Assembly: GCA_964404415.1 (NCBI GenBank)
Contig: CAYOKC010000044.1
Coordinates: 1-25,845, forward strand
Origin: Leptolinea sp964404415
GTDB lineage: Bacteria > Chloroflexota > Anaerolineae > Anaerolineales > Anaerolineaceae
Direction of reading: 5' to 3'
Length of the DNA stretch: 25,845 nt
The translations under genes and the position numbers were made by a program. The notes beneath the pieces are model-generated. The model saw only the letters and a program-made list of their open reading frames with translations, made no database searches and was not told the origin of the DNA. Shown piece by piece: positions 14,780 through 22,556 of the stretch. How positions within the stretch are numbered: position 1 is the first letter of the stretch; each line of letters begins with the position of its first letter.

Positions 14780-16095
14780 TACAGCCTCACAACTTTCGGG
14801 TTGTCGCGGCCCGCGTCACCGAGGGCGTTGCGGGTATCGAGGATCAATTTCGCGTCGGCCAGGATGGCTTTGTAATCATAGGTCGAGTGGTTGGTGACGA
14901 TCACCACGCAGTCAGCTTCACGCACGGCTTTTTGCAGGTCGGCCACGGATTTCAGGCTCCAGCCGTCATGCGCGATGGTGGTGATGCGCGGGTCGTGGTA
15001 GCTGACCTTCGCGCCTTTCTGCTGCAACAGGTGGATCACATCAAGGGCCGGGGATTCGCGCAGGTCGTCAATATCGGGTTTGTAGGCGGCGCCCAGCACC
15101 AGAACATTGCTGCCGTTGATGGCTTTCTTATGGTCGTTCAGGGCGTCCTGCGTTTTGCTGACCACGAAGCGCGGCATGCCGGTGTTGATCTCGGAAGCCA
15201 GTTCTATGAAGCGCGCGGTGTAGTTGAGGGCTTTCAGTTTCCAGGAAAGGTACAGCGGGTCGATCGGAATGCAGTGACCGCCCAGTCCGGGGCCGGGCTG
15301 GAATTTCATAAAGCCGAACGGTTTGGTGGCGGCGGCGTCGATCACTTCCCAGACGTCAATGCCCAGGCGGTCGCAGATCAGCGCCAGTTCGTTCACCATA
15401 CCGATGTTGATCATGCGGAAGGTGTTTTCCAGCAGCTTGGCCATTTCGGCCACTTCGGCCGAAGACACGGGGACGACCTTCTGCAGCGCGCCGGCATACC
15501 AGGCGGAAGCTACGGCGCTGCAATCGGGGGTGATGCCGCCCATCACCTTGGGCGTGTTGATGGTGGTGAAGTCGGTGCGGCCGGGGTCAACGCGTTCGGG
15601 GGAGAAAGCCAGGAACACATCCTTGCCCACTTCCAATCCGGCTTCCTGGTTGAGGCGGGGCAGGATCAGTTCGCGGGTGGTGCCGGGGTATGTGGTGGAT
15701 TCAAGCACGACCACCATGCCGGCATGCACGTATTTGGCGAGTTCGTCGGTGGCGCTGACAATAAAGGAAAGGTCCGGGTCGCCGGTCTTGCGCAGCGGGG
15801 TGGGTACACAGATGCTTACGGCGTCCAGTTCTTTGATGGCCGAGAAGTCACTGGTGGGAATAAGCTTCCCGGATTTGATCAGCTTGGCCACAGTTTCGGA
15901 GGAAACATCCAGAACGTAACTCTCCCCCTTGAGAAGCGAGTCCACTTTGCTTTGCATGGGCTCGATCCCGGTGACGGTGAAGCCGGCTTCGGCGAATACC
16001 ACAGCCAGCGGCAGGCCGACATACCCCAGTCCCAGGATACCGATCTTGGCGGTCTTCGACTCAAATCGTTCTATCAGTTGTTTTTTGTAGTCCAT
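14779..16095 (-). CDS. UDP-N-acetylglucosamine 6-dehydrogenase type nucleotide-sugar dehydrogenase
   Basis: A 438-residue NAD-dependent enzyme of the UDP-glucose/GDP-mannose dehydrogenase family. The N-terminal Rossmann motif is 'GILGLGYVGLPLA' (about 19-31). The catalytic Cys sits in 'GPGLGGHCIPIDPLYLSWK' (about residue 273), the form seen in WbpA/TviB-type UDP-GlcNAc dehydrogenases rather than classic Ugd. The C-terminal domain includes 'LGAAYKPDIDDLRESPALDV'. With the epimerase next door this resembles the TviB-TviC pair that makes UDP-GalNAcA for acidic capsules; that substrate is an inference. It starts 11 bp after the uracil-DNA glycosylase stop. Confidence 0.92.
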   Translation of the reverse strand: MDYKKQLIERFESKTAKIGILGLGYVGLPLAVVFAEAGFTVTGIEPMQSKVDSLLKGESYVLDVSSETVAKLIKSGKLIPTSDFSAIKELDAVSICVPTPLRKTGDPDLSFIVSATDELAKYVHAGMVVVLESTTYPGTTRELILPRLNQEAGLEVGKDVFLAFSPERVDPGRTDFTTINTPKVMGGITPDCSAVASAWYAGALQKVVPVSSAEVAEMAKLLENTFRMINIGMVNELALICDRLGIDVWEVIDAAATKPFGFMKFQPGPGLGGHCIPIDPLYLSWKLKALNYTARFIELASEINTGMPRFVVSKTQDALNDHKKAINGSNVLVLGAAYKPDIDDLRESPALDVIHLLQQKGAKVSYHDPRITTIAHDGWSLKSVADLQKAVREADCVVIVTNHSTYDYKAILADAKLILDTRNALGDAGRDNPKVVRL

Positions 16096-16106
16096 TTTGC
16101 GTCCTA

Positions 16107-16742
16107 TCAGAAAAAACTTAATTGTGTCGCGGATTCGGCCGGGTCATCCGGTTCAGCCGGTTTCGGCTGTGCCGGGCGGGCGGCAACGTTTTGTTTGATG
16201 CAATCAGCCAGGTGAGTGAAATCACGCTCGACCGTTGATTTTAACGCAGGTTGGTGTAAAGCGGCAGCCGGATGGTACATGGGAACCACAAGGCGGTCAT
16301 TCACTTTCTTGATCTGGCCATGTACCGCGCCGATGCGCGCCATCGGGAAGAACACCGCCATCGAAAAGCGCCCCAGGGTGATAATGATCTTCGGGTTGAT
16401 GGCGGCGATCTGGTTTTCCAGATAGTCACGGCAGGAGGCGAGTTCTTCGGGCATCGGGTCGCGGTTATCGGGCGGGCGGCATTTGACCACGTTGGTGATG
16501 AAAACGTCGTCACGGTTCAGGCCGGCTTTGGCCAACAGTTCATTCAGGAAATTGCCGGCGGAACCAACAAAGGGTCTGCCCTGCTCGTTTTCGTAGAAAC
16601 CGGGGCCTTCGCCGATCAACATCACCTGGGCGTCCGAGGGTCCTTCTCCCGGCACCGCGAATTTCCGCGTAGCGTAAAGGGTGCATTGCTGGCAGGCGGC
16701 GATCTTGTGGGCGAGTTGGGCCAGGGTATCGTCAGGAGTCAA
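16107..16742 (-). CDS. Family 4 uracil-DNA glycosylase (4Fe-4S)
   Basis: Removes uracil from DNA in base-excision repair. Four Cys in the family 4 pattern (17, 20, 88, 104 from the chosen start) would hold a 4Fe-4S cluster. Active-site motifs are 'GEGPGFYENEQGRPFVG' and the 'YHPAA' loop, with 'TNVVKCRPP' between. The frame is open to an ATG at 16793, but a TTG at 16742 has GGAGG five bases upstream, starts right before the first helix, and reduces the overlap with rimI from 62 to 11 bp, so TTG is preferred (211 aa). The C-terminus is a Pro-rich linker ending in QLSFF, close to the sliding-clamp-binding consensus. Confidence 0.92.
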   Translation of the reverse strand: MTPDDTLAQLAHKIAACQQCTLYATRKFAVPGEGPSDAQVMLIGEGPGFYENEQGRPFVGSAGNFLNELLAKAGLNRDDVFITNVVKCRPPDNRDPMPEELASCRDYLENQIAAINPKIIITLGRFSMAVFFPMARIGAVHGQIKKVNDRLVVPMYHPAAALHQPALKSTVERDFTHLADCIKQNVAARPAQPKPAEPDDPAESATQLSFF

Positions 16743-17289
16743 GAGAACCTCCGGAAGAAACGTCAGCTCTGGGGGTGGTACAAAGGGATTCAACGAAAGC
16801 CAGATGACTTTTGGTCATGTTGTCCAGATTCATAAGAATGGCGTCTTCGTGGTTGTCGGAATAGTAATTCTTGCGTACCCCCACCCGAACGAACCCGAAT
16901 TTCTCATACAATTTTATCGCAGATTCATTCCCCGCGCGGACTTCCAGGAACGCGTGTGTGGCGCCTTCCTGGCAGGTATCCTTCAGGGCGTGCAGCAGCA
17001 GACGCCAGCCCACACCGTTCCGCCGGTATTCCGGGTGGACGGCAAAGGTGGCCACATGGGCTTCATCTTCGATCAGGTAGATCACGATCATACCGAGGAT
17101 CTTCTTACGGTCTTTGTCATCATTGGTTGTCGCCACAAAGCATCGTGACACACGGCTTTTGGTCAACTCGTAGACATACGAATTGAAAGGCCAGGGCAGG
17201 GTGAAGGAATCCAGCTCGATCCGGTAGACCTGCGGAAGATCATCCAGTGTCATCGAGCGCACAAGGAAGATATCCGGCACCGGGTTCAC
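16732..17289 (-). CDS. rimI: Ribosomal protein alanine N-acetyltransferase RimI
   Basis: A GNAT enzyme expected to acetylate the N-terminal Ala of ribosomal protein S18 or related targets. The N-terminal 'DLPQVYRIELDSFTLPWPFN' is characteristic of RimI. The acetyl-CoA motif is 'TFAVHPEYRRNGVGWRLL', and 'FLEVRAGNESAIKLYEKFGF' with its conserved Glu, Asn and Tyr follows. It is slightly long (185 aa) through an extra C-terminal tail. The GTG start overlaps the tsaB stop by four bases (GTGA), and the tsaB-rimI order is the common bacterial arrangement, which supports the assignment. Confidence 0.92.
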   Translation of the reverse strand: MNPVPDIFLVRSMTLDDLPQVYRIELDSFTLPWPFNSYVYELTKSRVSRCFVATTNDDKDRKKILGMIVIYLIEDEAHVATFAVHPEYRRNGVGWRLLLHALKDTCQEGATHAFLEVRAGNESAIKLYEKFGFVRVGVRKNYYSDNHEDAILMNLDNMTKSHLAFVESLCTTPRADVSSGGSLDS

Positions 17290-17954
17290 GACGGAATGAC
17301 CTCGTTCATGTGCAGGTAAATGGGCGCCAGGGTGACCGGGTCATCGGCCAGGCCGGCAGCCAATTTCTTCCAGCCCAGTTCAGCCAGCATCGCCGGCCGG
17401 CGTGAACCCTGAACCGCGGATCCCACCTGGCTGTTCTTCCATTTGCGTGAGAGGGTCTGGCGTTCTTCCGCCGTCATCTCGCCGATAATAATGGAAGGCG
17501 CGTGGATCTCATCCGAAAGCTCCTGGGCGGTCTGCACCTTCATGTCACCGGTGAACTGCCAGCCTTTATCGCCGTAGGTGTACCAGCAAACAGCCAGCCG
17601 GGTGCGGCCCGCCGGTAAAACGGCAGCCAGTGGCAGGTCAGAGGGCGGCATGGCGGCTGCCAGCGGATCCAGTGACGGTATGCCGGCCACGGGGATCTTC
17701 AACGCCAGTGCTATTCCTTTAATGAAGGCCAGCCCCACGCGCAGACTGGTAAAGCTGCCGGGGCCGGTGGCCACGGCGAGTCCGGTCAGGTTGGCTGCCG
17801 TCAGTCCATTCTGCCTGAGCATGCGGTCAACGGCCGGGGCGAGTTCAACGGTGTGACGGGCGCGGCTAATCCAGATGCTTTCAGCCAGTACCCGGTTTTC
17901 ATCATATAGAGCGATACCCAGCGTCTGGGTAGAGGTATCCACAGCCAGCAGCAT
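17286..17954 (-). CDS. tsaB: tRNA threonylcarbamoyladenosine biosynthesis protein TsaB
   Basis: Actin-like ATPase-fold partner of TsaD in forming t6A at position 37 of ANN-decoding tRNAs. The opening 'MLLAVDTSTQTLGIALYD' and the helix region 'VATGPGSFTSLRVGLAFIKG' are diagnostic. The frame is open to 17987, but the ATG at 17954 begins at the first conserved strand and lies one base after the tsaE stop, so that start is used (222 aa). tsaD itself is not in this window. Sitting between tsaE and rimI suggests coordinated translation-fidelity functions. Confidence 0.92.
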   Translation of the reverse strand: MLLAVDTSTQTLGIALYDENRVLAESIWISRARHTVELAPAVDRMLRQNGLTAANLTGLAVATGPGSFTSLRVGLAFIKGIALALKIPVAGIPSLDPLAAAMPPSDLPLAAVLPAGRTRLAVCWYTYGDKGWQFTGDMKVQTAQELSDEIHAPSIIIGEMTAEERQTLSRKWKNSQVGSAVQGSRRPAMLAELGWKKLAAGLADDPVTLAPIYLHMNEVIPS

Positions 17955-17955
17955 A

Positions 17956-18450
17956 TCAGGCACCCACCACTTTCTTCTTGAATTCATCCATGAGAGCCTG
18001 GCTGCGCGGGCCGGTTGCGGTGAACCATAAACCGCGTTGTTCGTCCGCCATCCAGCTCATATTGATCCACAGGGCGTTTTCGGGCAGGGCGTTTTTGATG
18101 CGTTCCGCCCATTCCACCAACAGCGCGCCCTGTTCCAGCATGCGGTCCAGGTCAAGGTCAAACGCCTCCATGGAATTCTCGAGGCGGTAGGCATCCATGT
18201 GGAATAGTGTTTCACCGTTTTTGCGGTGGTACTCATTGACGATCACAAAGGTAGGGCTTGAAACGGTATCCACCGATTCCCAACCGTGGGCGATGCCCTG
18301 CACGAATGTCGTCTTGCCGGCGCCGAGGTCGCCGCTCAGGCAGATCAGGTCACCCGGGGTAAGCAGGGAACCGATGCGGCTGCCAAGGCGGCGCGTCTGC
18401 TCGGGGCTGCGGCTGAAAAATTCAAAGTTATGCGAATCCATGATCGGCAT
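17956..18450 (-). CDS. tsaE: t6A biosynthesis ATPase TsaE
   Basis: P-loop ATPase that drives turnover of the TsaB-TsaD complex. The Walker A motif is GDLGAGKTT (residues 40-48), followed by the family-specific 'FVQGIAHGW', 'VSSPTFVIVNEY', 'FHMDAYRL' and 'LLVEWAERI'. The open frame extends to 18609 inside the upstream glycosyltransferase, but those residues are basic, Pro-rich and unlike TsaE. The ATG at 18450 gives 164 aa, normal for the family, with AGGA ten bases or so upstream; a second ATG at 18441 is also possible. It starts ten bases after the glycosyltransferase stop. Confidence 0.93.
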   Translation of the reverse strand: MPIMDSHNFEFFSRSPEQTRRLGSRIGSLLTPGDLICLSGDLGAGKTTFVQGIAHGWESVDTVSSPTFVIVNEYHRKNGETLFHMDAYRLENSMEAFDLDLDRMLEQGALLVEWAERIKNALPENALWINMSWMADEQRGLWFTATGPRSQALMDEFKKKVVGA

Positions 18451-18460
18451 ACGAACCGTC

Positions 18461-19606
18461 CTATTTTGCGCGGGTGATCCCCACCCGCTCGGCGAGCGCC
18501 GCGGCAATATCACGCGCGGCCTGTGGACGGGCAATGCGGCGGCAGTTGGCAGCCGCCTGCCAGCGCAGTTCGGGCGCCGCCAGCCATGATTGCAGCGTGG
18601 ACACCACATGTTCCGGCTCGGGCGCCCATACTCCGGCGCCTTCGTTGACCACGAAGTCTACATTGCCGTCTTCCTGCCCGGGCATCTTGCTGTACAGAAT
18701 GATGGGCAGCCCGCTGATGCAGGCTTCGCTGATCGTTCCCGGACCGGCTTTGGTCACCAGAACGTTGGAGGCCTGCATGAATTCAGGCATGGTCCGCACA
18801 AAACCGTACACCGATACGGGGACATTCCACAGGTGGCTTTCCAGGCGGTTCTTTAGCTCCCGGTTGCGGCCGGCGATGATCACCATGGCAACATCCAGGT
18901 TGGCGTCATTAATGGCATGAGCGGTTTTCTCCAACGGGCCCATGCCTTCTCCGCCGCCCACCATCAGGATGACCGGTATATCCAAAGGCCAGCCCATTTT
19001 CTTGCGGATATCATTGGCCGCTTCCTGTTCGTGGCAGAATTTATCCGCCACAGGCAGTCCGATCACCTGGATCTTTTCCGGTGAAATACCAAATTCGATC
19101 CCGTTCTTACGCGCGTCTTCGGTGGGCACAATGATCAGATCGGCGCGGTTGTCAAACCAGAAGGCGTGTGTGGAGACCATGTCGGTCACCACCGTAATGA
19201 ACGGGATGCGCCGGTCTCGGAATGTGCGCAGTACCGGCGTGTTCATCAGGGGATGTACGCTGACCATCAGGTCACATGGATGCTCTTCCATCAACCGGTA
19301 GATCGACCGGCGGATGTACGGCCAGGCGATATTATTGATGTTGCGGGAGCGGCGCGGCGAGTTCGTTTGCCGATAGTAAAAGCCCCAGGCGGCGGGCATG
19401 CGGGAAAGAGGAGGGTAGATCTCCGGTGCTTTATTCAATGGAGGAGGGGCATATTCCCGGAAAAGATCGACCATTTCGTACGTTGTCTGCCCCGGGAATT
19501 GCAGCTCAAGCGCTTCGATAATAGCTTCGGTTGCGCTGCGGTGACCGCCCCCGGTATCTGAAAACAGAAAGACAATATGAGGTTGATCAGGTTGTCGAAT
19601 TTGCAT
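18461..19606 (-). CDS. MGDG-synthase-like glycosyltransferase (GT28)
   Basis: A 381-residue GT-B glycosyltransferase of the monogalactosyldiacylglycerol synthase / MurG-like group. It is predicted to place hexose on diacylglycerol or a related lipid at the inner membrane face. The N-terminal motif 'LFSDTGGGHRSATEAI' is typical of MGDG synthases and YpfP-type diglucosyl transferases. The donor-binding half has 'VILMVGGGEGMGPLEKTA', 'KAGPGTISEACISGLPIILY' and 'PGQEDGNVDFVV', again matching that group. Glycolipid headgroup synthesis is the likely role; the sugar cannot be deduced. It overlaps the DUF951 gene by 20 bp. Confidence 0.88.
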   Translation of the reverse strand: MQIRQPDQPHIVFLFSDTGGGHRSATEAIIEALELQFPGQTTYEMVDLFREYAPPPLNKAPEIYPPLSRMPAAWGFYYRQTNSPRRSRNINNIAWPYIRRSIYRLMEEHPCDLMVSVHPLMNTPVLRTFRDRRIPFITVVTDMVSTHAFWFDNRADLIIVPTEDARKNGIEFGISPEKIQVIGLPVADKFCHEQEAANDIRKKMGWPLDIPVILMVGGGEGMGPLEKTAHAINDANLDVAMVIIAGRNRELKNRLESHLWNVPVSVYGFVRTMPEFMQASNVLVTKAGPGTISEACISGLPIILYSKMPGQEDGNVDFVVNEGAGVWAPEPEHVVSTLQSWLAAPELRWQAAANCRRIARPQAARDIAAALAERVGITRAK

Positions 19607-19796
19607 TGGATTCTTTCGGTAACAGTTTCTTCAGACGCCGGGCTAATTCACGGCGGGGAAGAATGATCTTATGTTTGCAGGTACAGCATTCCAGCCCGAT
19701 ATCAGCACCGAGCCGGATGATCTTCCATTCAAAACTTCCGCAGGGGTGCTGTTTTCGCAGCCGGACAACATCTTCCAGATTTAATTCAGGTAGCAC
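19587..19796 (-). CDS. DUF951-family small protein
   Basis: A 69-residue protein matching the DUF951 pattern: 'DVVRLRKQHPCGSFEWKIIR', then 'GADIGLECCTC' and 'KIILPRREL'. The Cys residues suggest a small metal- or nucleic-acid-binding beta fold. Its function is unknown, and in Firmicutes and Chloroflexota it often lies beside translation or chromosome-maintenance genes. The GTG start has no Shine-Dalgarno site and lies seven bases after a TATAAT on the minus strand (19809-19804), so it may be translated from a leaderless message. It is first in the long minus-strand operon. Confidence 0.87.
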   Translation of the reverse strand: MLPELNLEDVVRLRKQHPCGSFEWKIIRLGADIGLECCTCKHKIILPRRELARRLKKLLPKESNANSTT

Positions 19797-19803
19797 GCGG
19801 AAA

Positions 19804-19830
19804 ATTATACTCTACCCTGCATGTTATAAT
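19804..19830. promoter_or_regulatory. Divergent promoter pair (DUF951 operon / site-2 protease)
   Basis: A minus-strand TATAAT at 19809-19804 faces the DUF951 operon, and a plus-strand TGTTATAAT (19822-19830, extended -10 form) faces the protease. Both lie within 15 bases of the respective start codons and neither gene has a Shine-Dalgarno site. Confidence 0.55.
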
Positions 19831-19843
19831 TTTTCAACCGCAT

Positions 19844-20491
19844 ATGTTAAATTTAGACCCCCTTACCCTTATCTCGCGCGCGATCATTCTGGTGATCGCC
19901 TTCACCATCCATGAATTTTCTCATGCCTTCGTAGCCAACGCGTATGGTGACGATACCCCCCGCCTGAACGGCCGCCTCACATTGAATCCTCTCGTCCACC
20001 TTGATGTAATGGGTTCGCTGATGCTATTGATCGCCGGCTTCGGCTGGGCCAAACCGGTACCCGTCAACCCGTACGCGCTGAAACAACGATCCCGGTCCGC
20101 CATGAAGTGGGTGTCTGTGGCAGGCCCGCTCTCAAATCTAATGATGGCGTTTCTGGCGGCTCTTCCATTAAAAATCGGACTGGTGGATCTCTTCGGCTTG
20201 CAGGCGAATGGCCTTCGTATGCTAGGGATTTTCTGGGTGGAATTCATCTGGATCAATATCGCCCTGATGGTCTTTAATCTGATCCCGGTGGCGCCGCTGG
20301 ATGGCGAGAAAGTGCTTGATTTTTTCCTGCCGCCATCCGCGCAGGCAGCCTATGAGCGCATACGCCCGTATAGCCCGGCCATCCTTCTTATCCTCATCTT
20401 CGCGCTTCCCTACATTGGAATTGATATTATCAGCTGGATCATGTCACCGGCTGTCAATGGATTGTTCACTCTGTTCACAGGATTGGGCTAA
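19844..20491 (+). CDS. Site-2 protease family metallopeptidase (M50)
   Basis: An intramembrane zinc protease of the short M50 type, 215 aa with about five or six transmembrane segments. The zinc-binding HEFSH is at about residues 23-27 inside the first helix. The third ligand is the Asp of 'NLIPVAPLDGEKVL' (about 152), and 'LTLNPLVHLDVMGSLMLL' is the conserved insertion of this subfamily. No PDZ domain is present, so it is not a full RseP. The substrate is unknown. It overlaps the next gene by one base (TAATG), which implies coupling. Confidence 0.92.
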   Translation: MLNLDPLTLISRAIILVIAFTIHEFSHAFVANAYGDDTPRLNGRLTLNPLVHLDVMGSLMLLIAGFGWAKPVPVNPYALKQRSRSAMKWVSVAGPLSNLMMAFLAALPLKIGLVDLFGLQANGLRMLGIFWVEFIWINIALMVFNLIPVAPLDGEKVLDFFLPPSAQAAYERIRPYSPAILLILIFALPYIGIDIISWIMSPAVNGLFTLFTGLG

Positions 20492-21456
20492 TGAAAACTG
20501 CCATTGCAATTGTCGGTCTTGACCGGGTTGGCCGCTCACTGGGGTTGGCATTGAAGCAAACAAAAGAACCGGTGGAGATCACCGGCTTTGACCTTGAACC
20601 CGCATGGGTGGAGGAAGCGCGGAAATCCGGCGCGATCGATAAAGCCGATGGGAACCTGCACTCAGCCATAGAAAATGCTGACGTGGTGGTCATAAACCTG
20701 CCTGCCGGCGTGACCGTTGACTGGTTGGACGAATGCGTCCGCAGCCTGAAGGAAGGCGCGCTGCTCGTTAACACAGCGCCTGTCCACCGCGCGGTTTGCG
20801 ATTGGGCAAAGAGTGGATTTCCGGAAAAGCGTGGATTGGTAAACGCCTCTCCCTCCATCAGCGGAAGTTCCTTTGAAACAACCGATTGCAGCGCCGGCCT
20901 ATTCAAAGGTGGTGTAGTTGTTATCTCGTCGCCACCGGGTACCGATGAAAGTGACATCCTGCAGGTGGAAGAGTTCGCCGCTTTGATGGGCGCGTCAGTA
21001 ATGTTTGCTGATCCCTTGGAAGCCGACGGCCTGCTTACCCAGGTTGACCTGCTTCCCCGTGTCCTTCAATTGGTCTACCTGCGCGGCGCGCTGGCACGCC
21101 CGGGATGGACAGAAGCGCAGAAATTGACCGGTCTTTCATTCTGGAAGGTGTATCAATCCACTGGCGACTTTCCCACCGGTAAAATGGCGGCGGGAGAATT
21201 ACTCGCCCATAAAGATAACCTGATCCAGCAGCTTGACCTGGTGAAGAACACGATCGAAGATTTTCAGGACGAACTTCGCGCCGGTGACGGCGAAAAGATT
21301 GAGAAGAGCCACGATACATTTCTCGAGACAATGCAGAAATGGTCCCACCGGCGGACGAGCGGCGACTGGTCGTCAGACCAGATGCGGGATGTGAAAGAAA
21401 AAGTCAGCCTGTGGAAGAAATTATTCGGGATGAACCTGCCTAAAAGGAAAGCTTGA
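20491..21456 (+). CDS. TyrA/prephenate-dehydrogenase-like protein lacking the catalytic motif
   Basis: A 321-residue protein with an N-terminal NAD(P)-binding fold ('AIVGLDRVGRSLGLAL', residues 5-20; 'VVVINLPAGVTVDW') and an all-helical C-terminal dimerisation region, the architecture of prephenate/arogenate dehydrogenases. In that family the HPMxG motif provides the catalytic His. Here the equivalent site reads 'VNASPSISGSSF' (about 117-128), with Ser before the Pro and no His. A charged C-terminal helix ('VKEKVSLWKKLFG') is added. It probably retains dinucleotide binding but not tyrosine-pathway chemistry. It overlaps the site-2 protease gene by one base. Confidence 0.8.
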   Translation: MKTAIAIVGLDRVGRSLGLALKQTKEPVEITGFDLEPAWVEEARKSGAIDKADGNLHSAIENADVVVINLPAGVTVDWLDECVRSLKEGALLVNTAPVHRAVCDWAKSGFPEKRGLVNASPSISGSSFETTDCSAGLFKGGVVVISSPPGTDESDILQVEEFAALMGASVMFADPLEADGLLTQVDLLPRVLQLVYLRGALARPGWTEAQKLTGLSFWKVYQSTGDFPTGKMAAGELLAHKDNLIQQLDLVKNTIEDFQDELRAGDGEKIEKSHDTFLETMQKWSHRRTSGDWSSDQMRDVKEKVSLWKKLFGMNLPKRKA

Positions 21457-21465
21457 TCCGGCCGC

Positions 21466-21759
21466 ATGGCGTACTTTTGCTATATTGTGGAATGCGCGGA
21501 TGGTACGTATTACACCGGTTGGAGTACTGACCCCGCGCGGCGAGAAAAGACCCATAATGCCGGCCGCGGAGCGCGGTATACCAGCATGCGCCGGCCGGTC
21601 AAATTGATCTATATTGAAGAAGTGGAAAGTGTTTCAGCGGCCCTCAAACGCGAACGGGCGCTGAAGGCCATGGACCACCCGCGCAAGAAAAAGCTGGCTG
21701 ACCGCTACGCCGAAACGAAGTCTATTTCTGATACCAAGGATGATTTGGTAGATATCTAA
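21466..21759 (+). CDS. GIY-YIG nuclease-domain protein (YhbQ/UPF0213-like)
   Basis: A 97-residue single-domain GIY-YIG protein. The hallmark strands appear as 'CYIVECADGTYYTGWSTDP' (YI...YTG), followed by 'RREKTHNAGRGARYT' with the conserved basic residues and 'LKRERALKAM' containing the metal-binding Glu. This is the size of the UPF0213 family, whose members are thought to act on DNA or structured nucleic acids. It starts nine bases after the previous stop and is probably co-transcribed. Confidence 0.9.
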   Translation: MAYFCYIVECADGTYYTGWSTDPARREKTHNAGRGARYTSMRRPVKLIYIEEVESVSAALKRERALKAMDHPRKKKLADRYAETKSISDTKDDLVDI

Positions 21760-21793
21760 GTCTGTCTGTTTAAATTATTTTGTTTGGAATTGT

Positions 21794-21888
21794 GATTTAA
21801 AGGGAAAGCGAGATGCTTCCCTCCGGTCAGCATGACAGGAACTCTTGTCATCCTGAGCGGTAGCGAAGGATCTCGCCTCTTTAAATGT
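21794..21888. repeat. Long imperfect inverted repeat (MITE/REP-like)
   Basis: The left arm starts GATTTAAAGGGAAAGCGAGA and the reverse complement of the right arm starts ACATTTAAAGAGGCGAGATC. The two arms, each about 45 bases, match over most of their length, including GCGAGAT, CTTC, TCAG-ATGACA. The right arm carries TGTCATCCTGAGCG and GCGAAGGATCTCG, a dispersed repeat type I have seen in many bacterial genomes. It fills the gap between the GIY-YIG and phosphoribosyltransferase genes, which converge here, so it may also stop transcription from both sides. Confidence 0.75.
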
Positions 21889-21904
21889 CAACTTGTTGTG
21901 GGAA

Positions 21905-22459
21905 TTAGTCAGTAAAAACCGGCAGATGGCCGAGAGAGACAATCTGATTCCATTTGGCGCGCTCACCTTCGGTGAGAATGGCGGCTTCGGCAGCGACCTT
22001 CGCGTTGGCTTTGTCCATCAGCAGGCGCATACCCTGCAGCGTGGACCCGGTGCTGATCACATCGTCAACCAGAACCACGGATTTGCCTTCCAGCAGGTGC
22101 AGGTCTTTTTCATCCATATAAAGGGTCTGCGGTTGACCAGTGGTAATGGACAGGGTTTCAGCGGAGAGCGCTTTGCCCATGTAGGGTTTGTAGCTCTTGC
22201 GCAAGACAACATACGTTTTGCCTGTTTCGATGGACAGGGAATACGCCAGAGGAATGCTCTTTGATTCCGCGGTTACCAGAATGTCATAGTCTGTGTTGAT
22301 CAGTTTTTGGGCCAGTTCTTTTGCACAGGCCTGCACGAGTTCGGTATCACCCAGAATGTTCAGGATGGCAATACGTAAACCGGGTTTGACCTCGAACAGG
22401 GGGAGGTCGCGGTGTACACCGGCAATATCAATAGGAAAAACCGGACGCTTGTCTGTCAT
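21905..22459 (-). CDS. Adenine phosphoribosyltransferase-like PRTase
   Basis: A 184-residue type I phosphoribosyltransferase. The PRPP-binding motif is 'VVLVDDVISTGSTL' (about 127-140), and 'ILVTAESKSIPLAYSLSIET' and 'YVVLRKSYKPY' correspond to the Apt/Xpt flexible-loop region. It would salvage a purine base to its nucleotide, but adenine versus xanthine cannot be decided from sequence. GGAGGA lies five or six bases before the ATG, one of the best ribosome sites in the window. The gene stands alone between two repeat elements. Confidence 0.85.
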   Translation of the reverse strand: MTDKRPVFPIDIAGVHRDLPLFEVKPGLRIAILNILGDTELVQACAKELAQKLINTDYDILVTAESKSIPLAYSLSIETGKTYVVLRKSYKPYMGKALSAETLSITTGQPQTLYMDEKDLHLLEGKSVVLVDDVISTGSTLQGMRLLMDKANAKVAAEAAILTEGERAKWNQIVSLGHLPVFTD

Positions 22460-22556
22460 GGATATCCTCCAGGGAAAAAGTTATCTCACACACCCAAAAA
22501 GCGTTCAAAGTGTATCATAATCATCATCGGATGGGCAGTAACGAGTGATAGAATCG

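Noticed and set aside
14887..16215. 442-codon open frame on the plus strand
   Set aside because: It is antisense to the nucleotide-sugar dehydrogenase, whose motifs are unmistakable. The plus-strand product is Gly/His/Gln-rich and low in structure, typical of a shadow frame in GC-rich DNA.
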